NCBI GenBank assembly: GCA_013398175.1
Contig: VZRZ01005967.1
Location: 1,320,833-1,384,832 of the forward strand
Direction of reading: 5' to 3'
DNA length: 64,000 nucleotides
Source: Climacteris rufus
Taxonomy: Eukaryota; Chordata; Aves; Passeriformes; Climacteridae
The position numbers and the translations under genes were made by a program. The notes beneath the pieces were generated by a model. The model was not told the DNA's origin. It ran no database searches and was given only the letters and a program-made list of their open reading frames with translations. Below are positions 1 to 13,400 of this stretch, in pieces (the first letter of the stretch is position 1; every line of letters begins with the position of its first letter).

Positions 1-450
1 GGCCGGGGTGGTCCGGGCCGGGGGTGGGCGACCGCGGGTCCGGGGCCGCGCAGGGTCGGGCCCCGGGGCTGCGGCCGCTGCGCTGCCCTGGGACGCGAGC
101 GGCTCCCCGACGGGGCTTGACATTTCGGGGGCTTTGTTTATCTGCCTCCCTGCTGCAAATCACGGCGCTCAGACACCCCGGCACTCCTACGCGGATTCTA
201 GTGGGGCCCGCTAGTCTCCTTTATCTCTTTTTTCCACGACCGGTTGTGTTTTCTGTCTGCAAATGGCAAACTTCTCCAGTGCACCGACTGAGCTAAGCTA
301 ACTAAGTGATAAGGTGGAGAGACGTCTTCCCTCCATCACTTCTCCTCCGCCAGTGCGAGCACCTTGCCTGGCAGAGCAGGAGCCGGGTCACCCCAGCACC
401 CTTGGGGAACCGAGGCGACAAGTCCCTTCCGAGGGGAAGAGATTCTGTAG
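1..450 (+). promoter_or_regulatory. TRPS1: CpG island 1, candidate main TRPS1 promoter and first exon region
   Basis: The first 120 bases are almost purely G+C with many CpG dinucleotides, and CpGs continue at lower density to about base 450. The surrounding tens of kilobases are AT-rich and CpG-poor, so this is a CpG island cut by the left edge of the window. No TATA box is evident. It lies 37 kb upstream of the first recognised TRPS1 exon and on the correct side, which fits the long 5' intron known for vertebrate TRPS1. Three GATA-type motifs lie at 138-143, 221-226 and 307-312. That it is the TRPS1 promoter is an inference; I could not fix a transcription start or a splice donor. Confidence 0.6.
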
Positions 451-3400
451 TAAAGAGAATTAAGCTGTTCTGCAGACCATGCTGCCTTCACTGCTTTTAC
501 AGCACGCAGGACATTTTGAATGTTGATGGAAAGAGACAATAATTTAATACGCCTCAGGTTTTATTAAATCGAGTTCAGTAAAGTCTCTTAAGGAACCATC
601 AAACTTTTTTGTCATTCGGGCTGTCGTCTTCAACTACGCGACTAAGTCCTATGGATGTCGGTGGCATCATGTTACTTTTCTGTTGATTTTAGTAAAAGTT
701 GAACATTTAGAGAAGACTGCCACAGTTAAAAATGCAAGGGGCAGCAAAGGAAAGTAGTAGTAAGAGCCAGTTCCTGACGTGGACAAAATGAGAATAAAAG
801 TTACAGTAGTCTTCTGAACTGCAGTCTGTGTTTGCCTCATGTTCACAATCTGTGTGTTAGGTTAGACAGCTCTCTCAGATATTCCACCAGAGTGACATTT
901 GAAAAAAAAAACCTCCAAAAGAGTGAAGGTTTTCATTTTTTTTTAGATACTCTGTGTCTATGAGTAAATACAGGGTTTGTTTGAGAACATCAACTATTTC
1001 CTGTAAATTGTGATGCTGACAAGACTGTCTGGAAATGATATCAACACTTTGAAAGATTTTTTTTTTTCTATTTTAACCACTGAATGAAAGCCTGTTAATA
1101 ACATGGTCAAACCAACAAGTGGAACCTTTCTCTGTAAAGGGGAAAAAAAAGTATTTTTCTTTTTTCCTCTTGAATCATGTATACCTGTCTGAAGTTTGCC
1201 ACATAGAATCAGTAATTCTGAAGTTCAGTAGTGCATCAGTGTCTAGATACAAGTTTATTCTCAGACTGTGACAACAGAAGTCTGCTTCACCTTTTTAAAG
1301 TCAAGGGAGATTAGACAAGAGAAAAATAGTTCATAATCCACCCTGTTCTGTCTGATTATCACCTTTTTTTTTTGTTTGGTTGTGTATAATAACTTTCTCT
1401 GTTTGCAACTTTGCATATACATAGTCACAACAAAGTAAGGGCAAAGTTGCATCAGCTTTTAAGTTTACATGTTTTGCCTGTGATCCTCTAAAACAGACTC
1501 TGAATAACACTGAGCAGTCTCTCCTTGTGAGAGTATGGCTTTTTTTTTCTTTATTTCATAGCAGTGTTAATAAAGGAAAAGAATGTAAATAACTTCAGAG
1601 ATCTGAGACCTCTTTGGGCATCAAACACGATCCAGCCAGGTTATTCTTTTATGTTTTTAATGCATTTTTAGTGTAATTTATATGGTAGCTTTATGGGTTG
1701 ACTTATGTTTTTATCAGTGAGAGTAAATTCAGTAACATTTGATGAATCCCTAGCAGGATTATTTTCTATAATCTCTTCTCTAGCATTTGTAGTAAGCTTT
1801 CATAGTGCACACTATTATCATGCACGCTCTGGCTGAGTGTAAAGAGTGTTATTATTCACGTATCATGATAGCGCATTAATAACAGCGTAGTACTAATTCT
1901 TGTCTGTGGACTCGAGTGTCTGTGACATGCAATTGTTGCTTGTCAAATCTGTGTATTCCAATCATATTATGTTTTAATGCTAGTTGACACATTGGGTTTT
2001 ATATTTTCAAAGCATTGTGCAAACAATGACTAATTACTTTCTGTTCATGTGAATTACCTCTTTTAGCACTTTATCAAGCAGTTGCTTTGAAATAAAACTA
2101 TTTTACATTACAGTGTGAAAGAGTTAAAAAATTAGCAGAGACATTTAGAAAAAAAACCCAAAATTGTAATTACAACCAGGCAACTTTTGGTACGTATTTA
2201 AATTTTTCTTTTTATGTGGAACTTTCCTTCTGAGGCTGGGGGGGGGCCGTATGTGTATGAATATTTATCTTTCTTACAAACTCTTGACAGTATTTTAATG
2301 TAATAATCTTAATAGAAACATTCTCATATCTTAACTGAAGCCACACTGGCAGTATCGCTTTAATAAAGGTTTGTGGGTAACACCAAATACAACATTGTGA
2401 GAACGTTTATGGTTAAATAATTTTGAACATGGTAGGCTGGGAATCTGACAACCCTTTTTGTTAGGTGAAAGTAAAGTGGAAATAAATTACATTTTTAATA
2501 CAGTTTCAGGTAAAACAAACTGCCATCTGGTAGTAAAAGTATTGGCCTTGAACAGAAATATATTCTGATTATTAAGGTATTCTAACTGGTGTGTAAAATG
2601 AAGCCATTCATTCAGTAAACTGACAACTTTCCAGTTGGTGTTTGCCCTTGCTTAATTTAGTTTCCTCAACACAACTAGTGAGGTAGTCTGGGTCTGTTTT
2701 TGGCAGTCCTGGGCGACTGTAAACTTGGCTATATTTGTCCCAAATATTACACCCCACGAGTTAAAAAACAATTGGTTAAAAAGAATAGCAGGCAGGTATG
2801 AGAAAAAAAAAAAAGAAAAATGTTTCTGTTTCTGAAACTTTCTCAAGTTCTTACCTAGTAAGAAAACAATGCTGTTTTCAAATACTGGTGATTAATACTA
2901 TAACCAGCGTAGTCTGCACCCATCTATTGTATAAATACCATTGCCTGTTGACCTTTGGATACATTAATTACAGCATATCTGGTCTAGGTTCTATTATTTT
3001 TGTCTGTCCAGAAGATAAATAAAGGTGCCCTTTCCAGTCCTCTTGGAGAAGAACTTTTTTTTTGGTATTGTCATGAATTATGGAGTTCTTTTTCTTGTCC
3101 TGTGCCAATGAAGTTCTCTTTATACTTTAAAAGATAAGCCTGCATACAAAGAGAGAATATTTGATTTTTTTAAAAGCATTTTCGCTTCAGTTTTTATGGT
3201 ATGTACAAACTTTCTGGGCTTTGCTTTTTTTGGATTGTGTGTTTGCTAATTAAAAGAATAGCACAATGAGTTATATCAGATGATGTGAAGGATTAAAGTA
3301 CAATTACACCATTAAATAGTAAATGTTTACAAGGGCAAGACATGCAACTACATTTTTCAGATTATGCTTATTATTCATTCCTTGATGTTATTTTGCACCT

Positions 3401-5608
3401 AATCAATAAAGGGCCTTCCAGAACGCGGCTCCTTCGCCAGTTGTATATGTGCCCAGAACGTAAGAAACGCTGCTGGGGCAGAGGAGCACAGGGAGGGGAG
3501 GGAAGTGCTGGCATATTACTCTGACTTCTTGTCATGCAGACCAAGGCTCAAATGAAACACGGAGCAATGGGAGGAAAGCTCCTCTAGTCTCGATTTAAAT
3601 CCCCAGTGGACATTTTGTCACACTCCAAAAGCGTTGCACAACTGAGCACCATTCCACTTGATGTGTCGTCCGGAGTCAGAGGAGCCTCTGATTTGGCATC
3701 ACGGAGTTTAGAAGACTGTGATTTAGGTGAACTGGCGCGGCTGTGTGTAAGAAACTTTGTTTAATAGCCATTATGTTTTATTCATGTTCTGTGCTATCAG
3801 ATTCTTATTTTCTAATACCTTTAAAGCGGTTCTTTAAAATTTAATAATAACACCACCAGTGAAAAATATGTCTGAAATTTCATAGAACTTGCCAATCCTT
3901 CTATCAGTAATTTTTATTATGGTCCTGCTGCATTAACTAAGCAATCTTGCTCCTGCTGCAGGTCTCTGTATGTGGATTTAGTAAAGCTATGGAAGGAAAA
4001 TGCTTCATTAAATCGCGGAGCTGCCACAAGTGGCGCTTCCGTAGGACATCTCTAGAGAACCCAATTGGTTCCATCCCATAAAGTTTGGTGGAACCTTTCC
4101 GTGCTCACAGGGGATGTGTGTGAGTACAGCAGCTACAATAAGATTTTCTGCCTTGCATATAGAGTTATTTTGAATTGCAAAGTATAGTCCTAATAGTAAT
4201 TTTTACTTTCTTAGCTTCAGTTGATGCATGTCTAATTTCTCATAAGGCTGTTTTCTTTCCAGGCTCAGATCATCTTTTCTCTTTTCCTTTAAATTTATTT
4301 TAAAATATTTAATTTTTAAAATGTTACTAGCCCTTTAAAAACATGTAATAAATGCTTTACAAGTGGCTAGACACCTTCCCTGGTGGTTTAATTTATACAA
4401 GCAGGAAACTTTCTCTCCTTCTTTCTCTCTCTCTTTCTTGTTTTCTTTAAACCAACTGACGTAATGCCAAACTTTGCTTTAAAAGAACAGACAGAAGTAA
4501 TTGGTAGCTTTTAACTTTTAATAATGTTCTGGATTGGTTTTAGTGGCCAAACTGCATTTTTTTTTAAATTTCAAGTAAAAACGGGCTTGTGGCCTGAGGA
4601 AGAAAGGCCCTGTTGATGCAGTTATTTTTATTCTTGTTTTTCAATCTCTTATTAAAAATCTTTCCTGCTGAGCTATGCTGGATTTCTCCAATTGCTCTTT
4701 GTGATGGCTGGTGCATTTCAGGTTACGGTAACTTAAACTGTTTTCTGATTTTTTTTCCCCCCATGGGCACTTTGAGATGCTTTATCCTTTATTTTTGTTT
4801 TGTTTTTATTTGATTCCCCTCAGCATTCCTTCTGTCTTGTCCAGCACCTGACCTTCTTTTGGAGAAACGATTAATTTTGATTCAATGAGGAATGATACGT
4901 TAAACATACCTTTGGTGGCAGTTCAATGAACATAATTTTCCTAGTATGAGGGTGTTTTACACCTGTTAGTGACGCTGATCGGGAAGATCTAGCTATTGCA
5001 GAAGACTTGAGAGATCCTATCTTTCAGAATGTCCACTTTCTGTGTGTTCTCCACCCCGTGTCTTAAAGCTAAACCAGATTTTAAAATACATTTAGTAATA
5101 GTTTCGAGTGATGTGTATCTGTATGTTAACTTGATAGTAGAAACAAGAAAACTCAACAAAAGGATTTTTAAAAATAACCTTAAAATCCAGTCAACTTGCT
5201 TTTCTTTCCTCATTTCTTTATTTTGTTCAGGGTTTTCTGGCTCATTTCCTTAGTTTCTTTTTTACATCTGCTGGGGTTTTGAGCACAGGCAAACTTTCTA
5301 CAGTAAAAGACAGAGTTGGGCAATAGACTTTCTTGACGAAGTTGACGTCAGGAAGACTTCATAAGTTGGCAAGTAGGAAAATCGTTCAAAGACTGAGTTG
5401 GCTTGTGCCAGTTTTCCCTTCCTTTAGGGGAGACACTCCACCCAGTAGGAGGTTACCCCACCCAATGTGGAGAGCTATAATTCAGTGGCAACACTTTAAA
5501 TGTCAATCCTCCCTAGGGTTTAAACCCCAGACTTGTCTTGCCTCAATCTTTATATTTAATCTAACATTCAATCTGTTGAAGTAACATTTCATCTTCATAA
5601 GCACTTTT

Positions 5609-5696
5609 GGGGCCTGATCCTGCAATTCTCATTCTTGAAAAATACTCACTGTCATCAGGGGGACTTTTGGATTCAGTAAAAGCTGCAGGATTGGCC
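5609..5696. repeat. Degenerate near-palindromic repeat (MITE-like), copy 1
   Basis: The ends are inverted copies: the left end reads GGGGCCTGATCCTGCA and the right end reads GCTGCAGGATTGGCC. The interior is diverged. This layout, with GGCC..ATCCTG termini, resembles old palindromic repeats I recall from turtle and crocodilian genomes. I cannot name the family with certainty. Confidence 0.5.
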
Positions 5697-6871
5697 TCTG
5701 CAGAGTTGTGTGTGTCTGTGTCTGTAAGTAAGATTGTGTCTGCCTGATAAATATTGTATAATCCATGTTGTTTAAGATGAATTTGTAAAATACTTAAAAA
5801 TCTGAAGAAGTCCAGGAGTCGTAATGCTGTAAAACAGATTTTCCTCAATAAGTGAAGTGTACTTTATTTTTAATTTAGCGTTTTCCCAGGCTACAATATG
5901 ATTTTCAAAAGGTCCAACTGAAGACTTTAAGACATTTCTGCCATTTTTTTCTGTATTTCTCTATATCATGCCTTATACATATTTTTGAATGCTGCTTTTA
6001 GCAATTTTTTTCATCTCTAATGGAAAATGAAAATCACAGCCTGTAGCTTAGTGCCGACAGTAGGCATTGGGGTACTTGAATAATACTGAGAATGCCCAAG
6101 AAAAAATTTGGTTTTGGTGTATTTTCAAAGTCAATATATAATTTTTATAGGTACATTTTACTTCATCATGGTGTCTGTTCTCAGGCATCCTTTTCAGATC
6201 CCTCATTACATTTAGCAAGGCTGACAATGCAAGAGGGAGTGTATAATTTGATATTGTAAAAGTATTACAGAAAAATCACTAGTGTGTTCATCTCTCTGTA
6301 TTTTGAAAATATTCCAGCATTTTTAGTGCACTAATGTATCTGGGAAAAAAAATCTGTAAAAGAAGATGCAGAAAATCATCAATGCACTTATGGTTCTCAG
6401 CAAGATTTACTTAAACAGTGTGCTTCAGTTTTGCCTCAAACCATTTCAAGCCACCTCTGATCCAAGAATGTACCAGTTCTTGGTTCCTGGAAGATTAAGC
6501 ATGACAGTTTCTATTATATAATGAACAGCAGTATTGTTTGAACAAAGGTAACATATTTTGATTTGTGTACCTTTTTTTGGCAGCTGGCACTAGTGTGAGT
6601 CTAAAATGAGTGGTGATCTAACACTGTAAATATATGAATGTTCTTGAAACACACGGTATAGATGTAGTGTGTTTAAATCATTGCATCTATCTACCTATAT
6701 TATATAGAATGTGTATGTATGTGTATATACAAAGCCGTAAATGGTGTGTTCTGCTATCTGTAGCCTTCAAATGTGTATCCTTTGGGTATTCCTGACCTGC
6801 TTTTCAAAGTCTGCAAGTCTGGAGTACATACTGAAACTTTAAAAATTAAACATAGAGCTTGGTGGTTCACC

Positions 6872-6901
6872 AAAAAAAAAAAAAAAAAAAAAAAAAAAAA
6901 N
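6872..6901. repeat. Poly(A) run ending in an ambiguous base
   Basis: A run of 29 A is followed by a single N at 6901 and then five T. The N probably marks an unresolved homopolymer in the assembly, so the true length is uncertain. An ATTAAA hexamer at 6845-6850 sits 21 bases upstream, the spacing expected of a cleavage and polyadenylation site, so this could be a retroposed 3' end as well as a simple repeat. Confidence 0.75.
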
Positions 6902-7454
6902 TTTTTGCTAGTAGTTAATGAAAAAAAAAAAAAGGCATGGTCTGCCTAGCCGAATACCTTGCAGTCTGCTTTTGGATATCCCAGTGACTTTACAGGGATT
7001 ATTTTAAAAAACAAAATCTCAATTTAGCTAAAAAAAGTTTGAAGTAGATACTGAAGTTAAGTATGGCCTAAAATTCCTATATTCAGATGTGGTTTAATGC
7101 TTAATGGAAGTTAAATGAGTTAGGATAAAGCAATTTTCTTTGGGGGCAGAAGGGTTTCAGTGTTTCCAACATATCAATCTTCTTGACTTTCTCACAGCAC
7201 TCTTCACGCAGAAGCTGTGAGTTATGTGAAACATCATCCCAAACTTATTATGCCGTTGAAATGTTGCTTCATGAATTCAGTTAAGGAAAGAAAGATAACT
7301 CCAGTTTTCTAACCTGAACGTAGTTTGCTTTTCTATTTAGTGTTCTTAGTGTTAGATATATTAAATACACTCATCAGACGTTGGCCAGCTGCAGTTACAG
7401 AGTACAAACCAAAAATGCAATACACGTCGAGCCTTCTCCTCCTGCACAGATATG

Positions 7455-7476
7455 GACACACACACACACACACACA
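7455..7476. repeat. (AC)11 microsatellite
   Basis: Eleven uninterrupted AC units seen directly. It lies in presumed intron sequence. Minus-strand translation gives a Val-Cys repeat, which is an artefact of the microsatellite. Confidence 0.95.
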
Positions 7477-10400
7477 CGATCAATAAAGTAAACCTTGCCC
7501 CGAATACCTGGGGGAAAAGCTTGTGAAAATAGATTAGCCTTACCATGTGCCTTGCAGGTAAACAGTATCTGCCTCTGCTAGAGAACTGGAGAGGAGAGCT
7601 TCGGAACATAGGCTGCCTGCCCGCGCCACCCTGGCACCCAGCTCTGGATGCTGTAATCTGGGGGCTGTCTGTAAAAATCCCACCTCTCATTTCAGGTGTT
7701 ACAGTGCTAGGAAGGAAGAAACAGTAACTCAGGCCTCCCATTTACTGTATATACTCTTTTCTTTCTGTGGCCTGCTACAGCTATCTGAAATTGATGCCAG
7801 TTAGTCTCCTTCTGCGTTCCTCAGATAGGAGTTTTCTGTAGAACTGAACTCCTATTTGCATGTTAGTCTATCATGAAAAAAATAATAATGTAATGGATTA
7901 AATTAATCCTGTAATAGTTGTTTGAGCATACTGTAGGAATGTAAATAATTTTGTGGCGTTGACCTCACATTTCCAGTCTTATGGGGGGTAAGATCAGAAG
8001 TTATCAACAACATCTATCTGAGTCATTCAGCTGCACAAAATCTTCTAACAAATACCCACCCTTTGCACACCCTGAGATATTCTCCAAGACTGTTGAAACT
8101 GCGCACACCTGTATCTTATGTGTAAGTCCATATGCATGACTAGTAGATGTATCTCCAGCTACAATCAGACAGTATGTTAGGCTGCAGCAGCTGCGATCAA
8201 AGTAGTGCATGGACAAAGAGTTTGGTTGCCACATGATTGCTGCTGCCTGTGTGGCCCTCAAGGTTGTCTTCTCCCTGGAGAAAGTCTTGAAGAATTGTTA
8301 GTTGAGAAGAAGTGTGGAGTGTGGCAGTGACTCCAGCTCTGCCAGAACTCAGGATGCGAAGCATTAAGAGCCTCATCAATATCGGGGCAGAAGTGATCAT
8401 GCATAATTCACTTCTATCTGGGTGTCATTTGGTCATATGTAAGGTGTGCTCTGCCTCTGTTACTCTGTTTCTCCCTCATGCAGATGGCTCTCTCTTCGGC
8501 TGCTCTAGGCACATACATCCATTCTAAAAATACATGGAAATGGAAGTCCATCTGTGTTGCATAATTTTTTTACAAAAACACCAGTGTTTGTATTGTTCTT
8601 TCTCTGAGCCCTTAATGAGTTTAAAGAATTTAATGTGACTTAATGAGGGTTCTTATTCTGTTTCTGACACAGACACTAATGAGGGAAAAGTAGAACAAAT
8701 TGAAAACCAACTTTTACTTGCTAGTTTCATGATGTCATCAAATACAGGATATTACAACTCCTGGAAAAATTTACAAATCTAGGCAAGAATCCATTTTGCA
8801 TCAGGGCCTTTCAGTTGTTTGTGACATGCGGTTTGCTAGCAGGAAAACAAAGCTTAGCATAACTTGATATTTTTGATGTTTGGGATGATTTGATTTTTTT
8901 TGGCAAATGATTTTTGGAAACCTGCTTTGTCTGTCAACCTGGTAGAAACTGAGATACTACCAAAGATGGATTAAATCACTCTGATTATGGCCCTGATCTC
9001 CTCCTGTACTTGGAAGGGACAGAACTTCTGTAGCTTCATCTAGAGTAAGATCCGATCCTCATTGCGTGACTTTTTAATTCTGTTGCATTTTACTGAGAGG
9101 GAACTCTGTTTTTTGAGGCTTCCTATTACACTTACTGCAGTTTGGTACTTTACAGCATTTTCCCTGGACTAAGGACACAGTAACAACATTTTGTAAGGTG
9201 CCACCTTGCTTTTCTGTTGCCCCACTCAGGGTGATGAAGGAGTATTTCACTGCGTGAAGCTGCCCTTTGGAGGACCACAGTTGCCACAGTTTGAAAACAG
9301 TTCACTTCCCAAAGGGGGATGAAAACAAAATGTAGGTTTAGGGAGGGCACCTGCTTCTGAGCCCTGCTACTACATGCTGCTTCACGGCCATGCTTTTATC
9401 TTGTCCTCACCAGCTTCTCTCTGAAAGGCTTGTAGAGATAGCAGTGAAGAACAGCAGCATAGAAATAGCGACTGAAGCTCTGGTAGGACAGGTACAGATC
9501 TGTGGACGCAGGGTCTAATGCCCTTGCCAGGTTGCACACCATGCCATCCATGGGCGTCAGGGTATTTTTGTCAGGGCAAGGGAAGCAGTGACTTCCATAA
9601 TCCACAAAATGTGCTTTTGGTAGAACCAAAGTTCTATCACAAAGTTGCCGCATAGTACATGAAATGCTTTTTTATAACATGTTTATTTTTCAGCAGTTGT
9701 TAGTATTTTTAACAATATCAGATAAATTGCACAATGGTGTGATTTCTTAGGTTGATGTTAAGCCTTGGCTCTTCTGTGGTGAATTTTATTGCTTTGCATT
9801 TCATTTTTTTGCAGTTAGTTGTTGCCTTCGTATTTTTAACTGCAACAAGAGATAATTAAAAGAAATAATAATTTGAATTGGAAATAGGGGCATTTTTGAC
9901 CAACTTTCTTGAGCATTTTCGTACAAACAGAAGAAGTAAGTAACTTGTTTGGTTGGTTTTTATATATATATGTGTACTTGTGGTTTGTTTTTTTTTAATA
10001 AAGTTTTTCATAATTTGGTAGTTCAACAAACCTGAGTATATTCTGAAAATATTTCTCTCGAATGGCAGGTCTGAGTTGATAGGTTGTAGGCAGACAGAGT
10101 TTAGAGCTGCAAAACTATCTTCTGGAGTTTTAAAACACTGGAAAGTAAGATTTATTGGACCTTAAATATCCCAGTGGTGCAGATTTATTTGGTGTTCATG
10201 GCAGTCTCAGCTTAACTTTCCTTGGAGATTTGTTGTGGTACTGCATTATCTAAGGACATTTAAAATGGTTTGTCCAGGGTTTTTTTCTTCAGCCATTCCT
10301 CAATTTTTATTTGTGCATGTGAAAATCTTTGCTAAGGAAGACGACCTGGCAGCTCTGCTGAACTTTATGTTGCAAAACATTTTACCTAAATAGGACAAGA

Positions 10401-13400
10401 TTAAGAATCTGAAAAGCTGACATTTTAAAAGACTTTTGTATCTATAGTGGTGTGTGACAGTGGCTAGTTGTCAATGGGCAGGAGCTTAAAAAATAGTCAC
10501 AGGAGAAAGAAGCAGCAGCCGTGGAATTTATTTTAATCTGCTGAAAGGAGACTCATGGTTAAACAAGCTTTACCTTCGTGGGTCTTCAGAATTTATTGCC
10601 CAAAAGACATATGCCTGAATAGAAGGAGAACTAGGATACTGTAAAATGCACTGTGACATGAAGTGCTCTTACTGCACATGAATACAATTTTTTTTTTCTC
10701 TCCAGCAAACTGTGACTTCCTGTGTCTTGTCAGAAGGAATTTCAGACAAGCCCCTATCAGAGTAATGCTGCCATAAACCCTGCACTCCTCACCTGTATCT
10801 CTGTGCAGTGTGATGGTCTGTGGCAGTTTTCACGGAGTTGCTGTGTTGCTTTCAGTCCGAAATGGGACTGCATTGACTTTGCTTTTGCAGAAAAAGTACA
10901 TTTTCTTAGAAAATGCACTACATGAAAGAAGGAAGGGCAAGGAGGATGGAGAGAGTGCTCTGATATATGAGCTGAGATTATGGATGTTGTAATGCTGTTT
11001 TTTTGTAGGACTACAGAAAAATCACATTGGGACCAAGGTTCCTGTGGATTACCATGCGATATTTATTACCATTTTCCTGTGTTTTCCCTGGTTAGGATCT
11101 AATCCTTCAATGTCTGGAGCTGCGTGGAATTAAGAATTTGTCTATTCAGAGAGGAAAACCATGCCAACTATGGGATTTCACTGTTTCACTACCTGTATTT
11201 ATTTATTCCCCCTTCTAAAATTTCCAAGAGTGAGGGGAGTGACAGTGGAAGGCAGAGATGGAGGATAGGTAAACTGAGGGTATAGCAGGGGCACGTATCT
11301 GCTCAGTAAATAGTGTTTACTGATTACTGTTTACCGTCAAGCAGATTACTGCAGTTATATTTCTGTGAAGCAACCCACATGCAGCCAGTGCAAAGGAATG
11401 AAGTGAAGTCGTGTGCAATTCTGAGGTAACTAAAAGACGTGCTTGTGACATACTTGTAGCAAAAGCCATTTTCGGTTGCCCGGTACTCTCCTCGAACTCT
11501 GTAATTTTGCGAGTGACACATTTGATTATGAGCAGCCATCAAAACACTCATAGGCATCTTGTTTGGAAGAAGAATGTGCTTGAATTAAATATTTGGAGGT
11601 CAGAGAAATATGTTGACTTGTTCTTTCAATTTCTTCATCACCTTCCTGCTCTTTTTCAATTTGTTCAATAGTTATTGAATTTCGGAGTTTATTGAAAAGA
11701 GGTGATAAAGTATATACTTTCGCATTCCTTACTTGTGCAGAGCTTCCATTTGCTTCTTTGGGAGAGTTGTTCTGAGCAAGAGCTGTTGCTTGCTTTTGCC
11801 TTGATGTGGATAGGATGTGGTTAGTATAGGGGTCCCCTCATCCTTAGAGCTTCCTTATCACGATGAACTCGTTGCTTCCTTGGGGAAGAGATTTTCAATC
11901 TGATTGTCAATCCCTTCTGTCAGGTTTTAGGGAACAGTATGAACTGTCTTATTAGAGCTGGCAGTAAGGAAAAGGAATGGAATCTGCGCACGTCTTACCT
12001 CTTTATTAGGGGGAATAAGGTATAGAAAACTTCTGCTGAGCTTGCCTGGTAATTTTTTGGTTATTGTCTTCTTGTGATGGAATATGCACGTAGAAAAAAC
12101 ACAGAAGTTAATGTTTACTTTTTAGATGTTTTATCGTCAAGCACAGAGTACTGACAGTTTCATGGTTAAGTGCCTAAAGTTGTTTTTGGCTTTGCAGTTG
12201 TTGAATTAATCACTGCAAAGCTAACTAATTGTGTACCTTTTAAAGCTTCCCTCCCTACCCTTTTAATGAAAGGGAGATATTTTGCTCTTTCTGACTTTGA
12301 GTTGGGCTATCCCATTAACTACTAGCAGCAAGCTCTTCAGCTTTTGCTCTCTTGAGTTACATCAGGAGTCATTCTTCTAGCAGAAGATGAATTTACTTAC
12401 TGATTCAGTTATTTACAGCCTTCGGTGCTCATGGTATAGAATAAGCAAAGTGTTTTTAAAAAGTATTTTAAAAATACTTCTAAAAATTTTATAGAAAATG
12501 CTGGCTGTTTAATTCTGAGTTTACAGATGGTACTACTGCTACTGTTTTGATTTGTGAGAGACGTTACCTCAGTGTCTTACTGAGGTGTTTTGTAGCCAAA
12601 ATGCAGAGTTCGGAAATTTTTTTTTCTTTTAATTTTTTTTTCCTTCTTAAATATTAGACTTGGACCAAAAAAAAAATTACAAAGATCTCATCTTTATAGT
12701 GAGCTGTGCATCAGGGTTGGTGGAACTGCAGCCTAGTTAAACTCCTTGTTTTTAAAGAAAGATGAAAAAGTTGTTGCAAAGATTAGTTTAATTTCTGTCA
12801 ACAATTTTATTAAGGCAAAGACAGAATCAAAGGCTGAATGGACAAAGTTGGGATTTTTGCCACTTGGTTATTTTTTTTCTGAGGCTGTGTAAGCTTTTTT
12901 CTTTTTAATAAAAAAATTAATGTAGAATTCAGTGTTTCCCAGGAGCACCTTCACAGATTTAGCATAAAGAAAGTGCATTTTAATTCAAAGACACTGCTGC
13001 AATTCTTAAGGCTTTGAAAGCAGTAATCCAACAGGTATATAAAGCTCTAATGATAAATATGATGATTTTTTGTATCTGCTGTTGTTAAAATATCTGGTTT
13101 ATTTTAGTGCATGTTCAGAATAATACTATTTATTTAAGATACCAAATTTATTCCTCATTTTAGATACAAGTCTCTTGGCTTCTCCGTTTTTTTTTTATGT
13201 CAGCTCGCTTATTTCAGCTCAAACAAAGGTTTCACTTCAAGAACTTCTAATAATTTAAAAAGAATCTCTAATTGCAGTTGGAAATTTTGTATATATAACT
13301 AAACTAACAAGTCTGTTTATTGTATGGGAGAGGCTTTAGCAATATTATTTATCTTAGGGTCCACGTTATTGGAAGGCAGGACTAATGACAGTGAATCATG

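Noticed and set aside
7361..7741. 126-codon minus-strand ORF with a Val-Cys repeat
   Set aside because: Its distinctive segment is the AC microsatellite read in frame; no domain is present.
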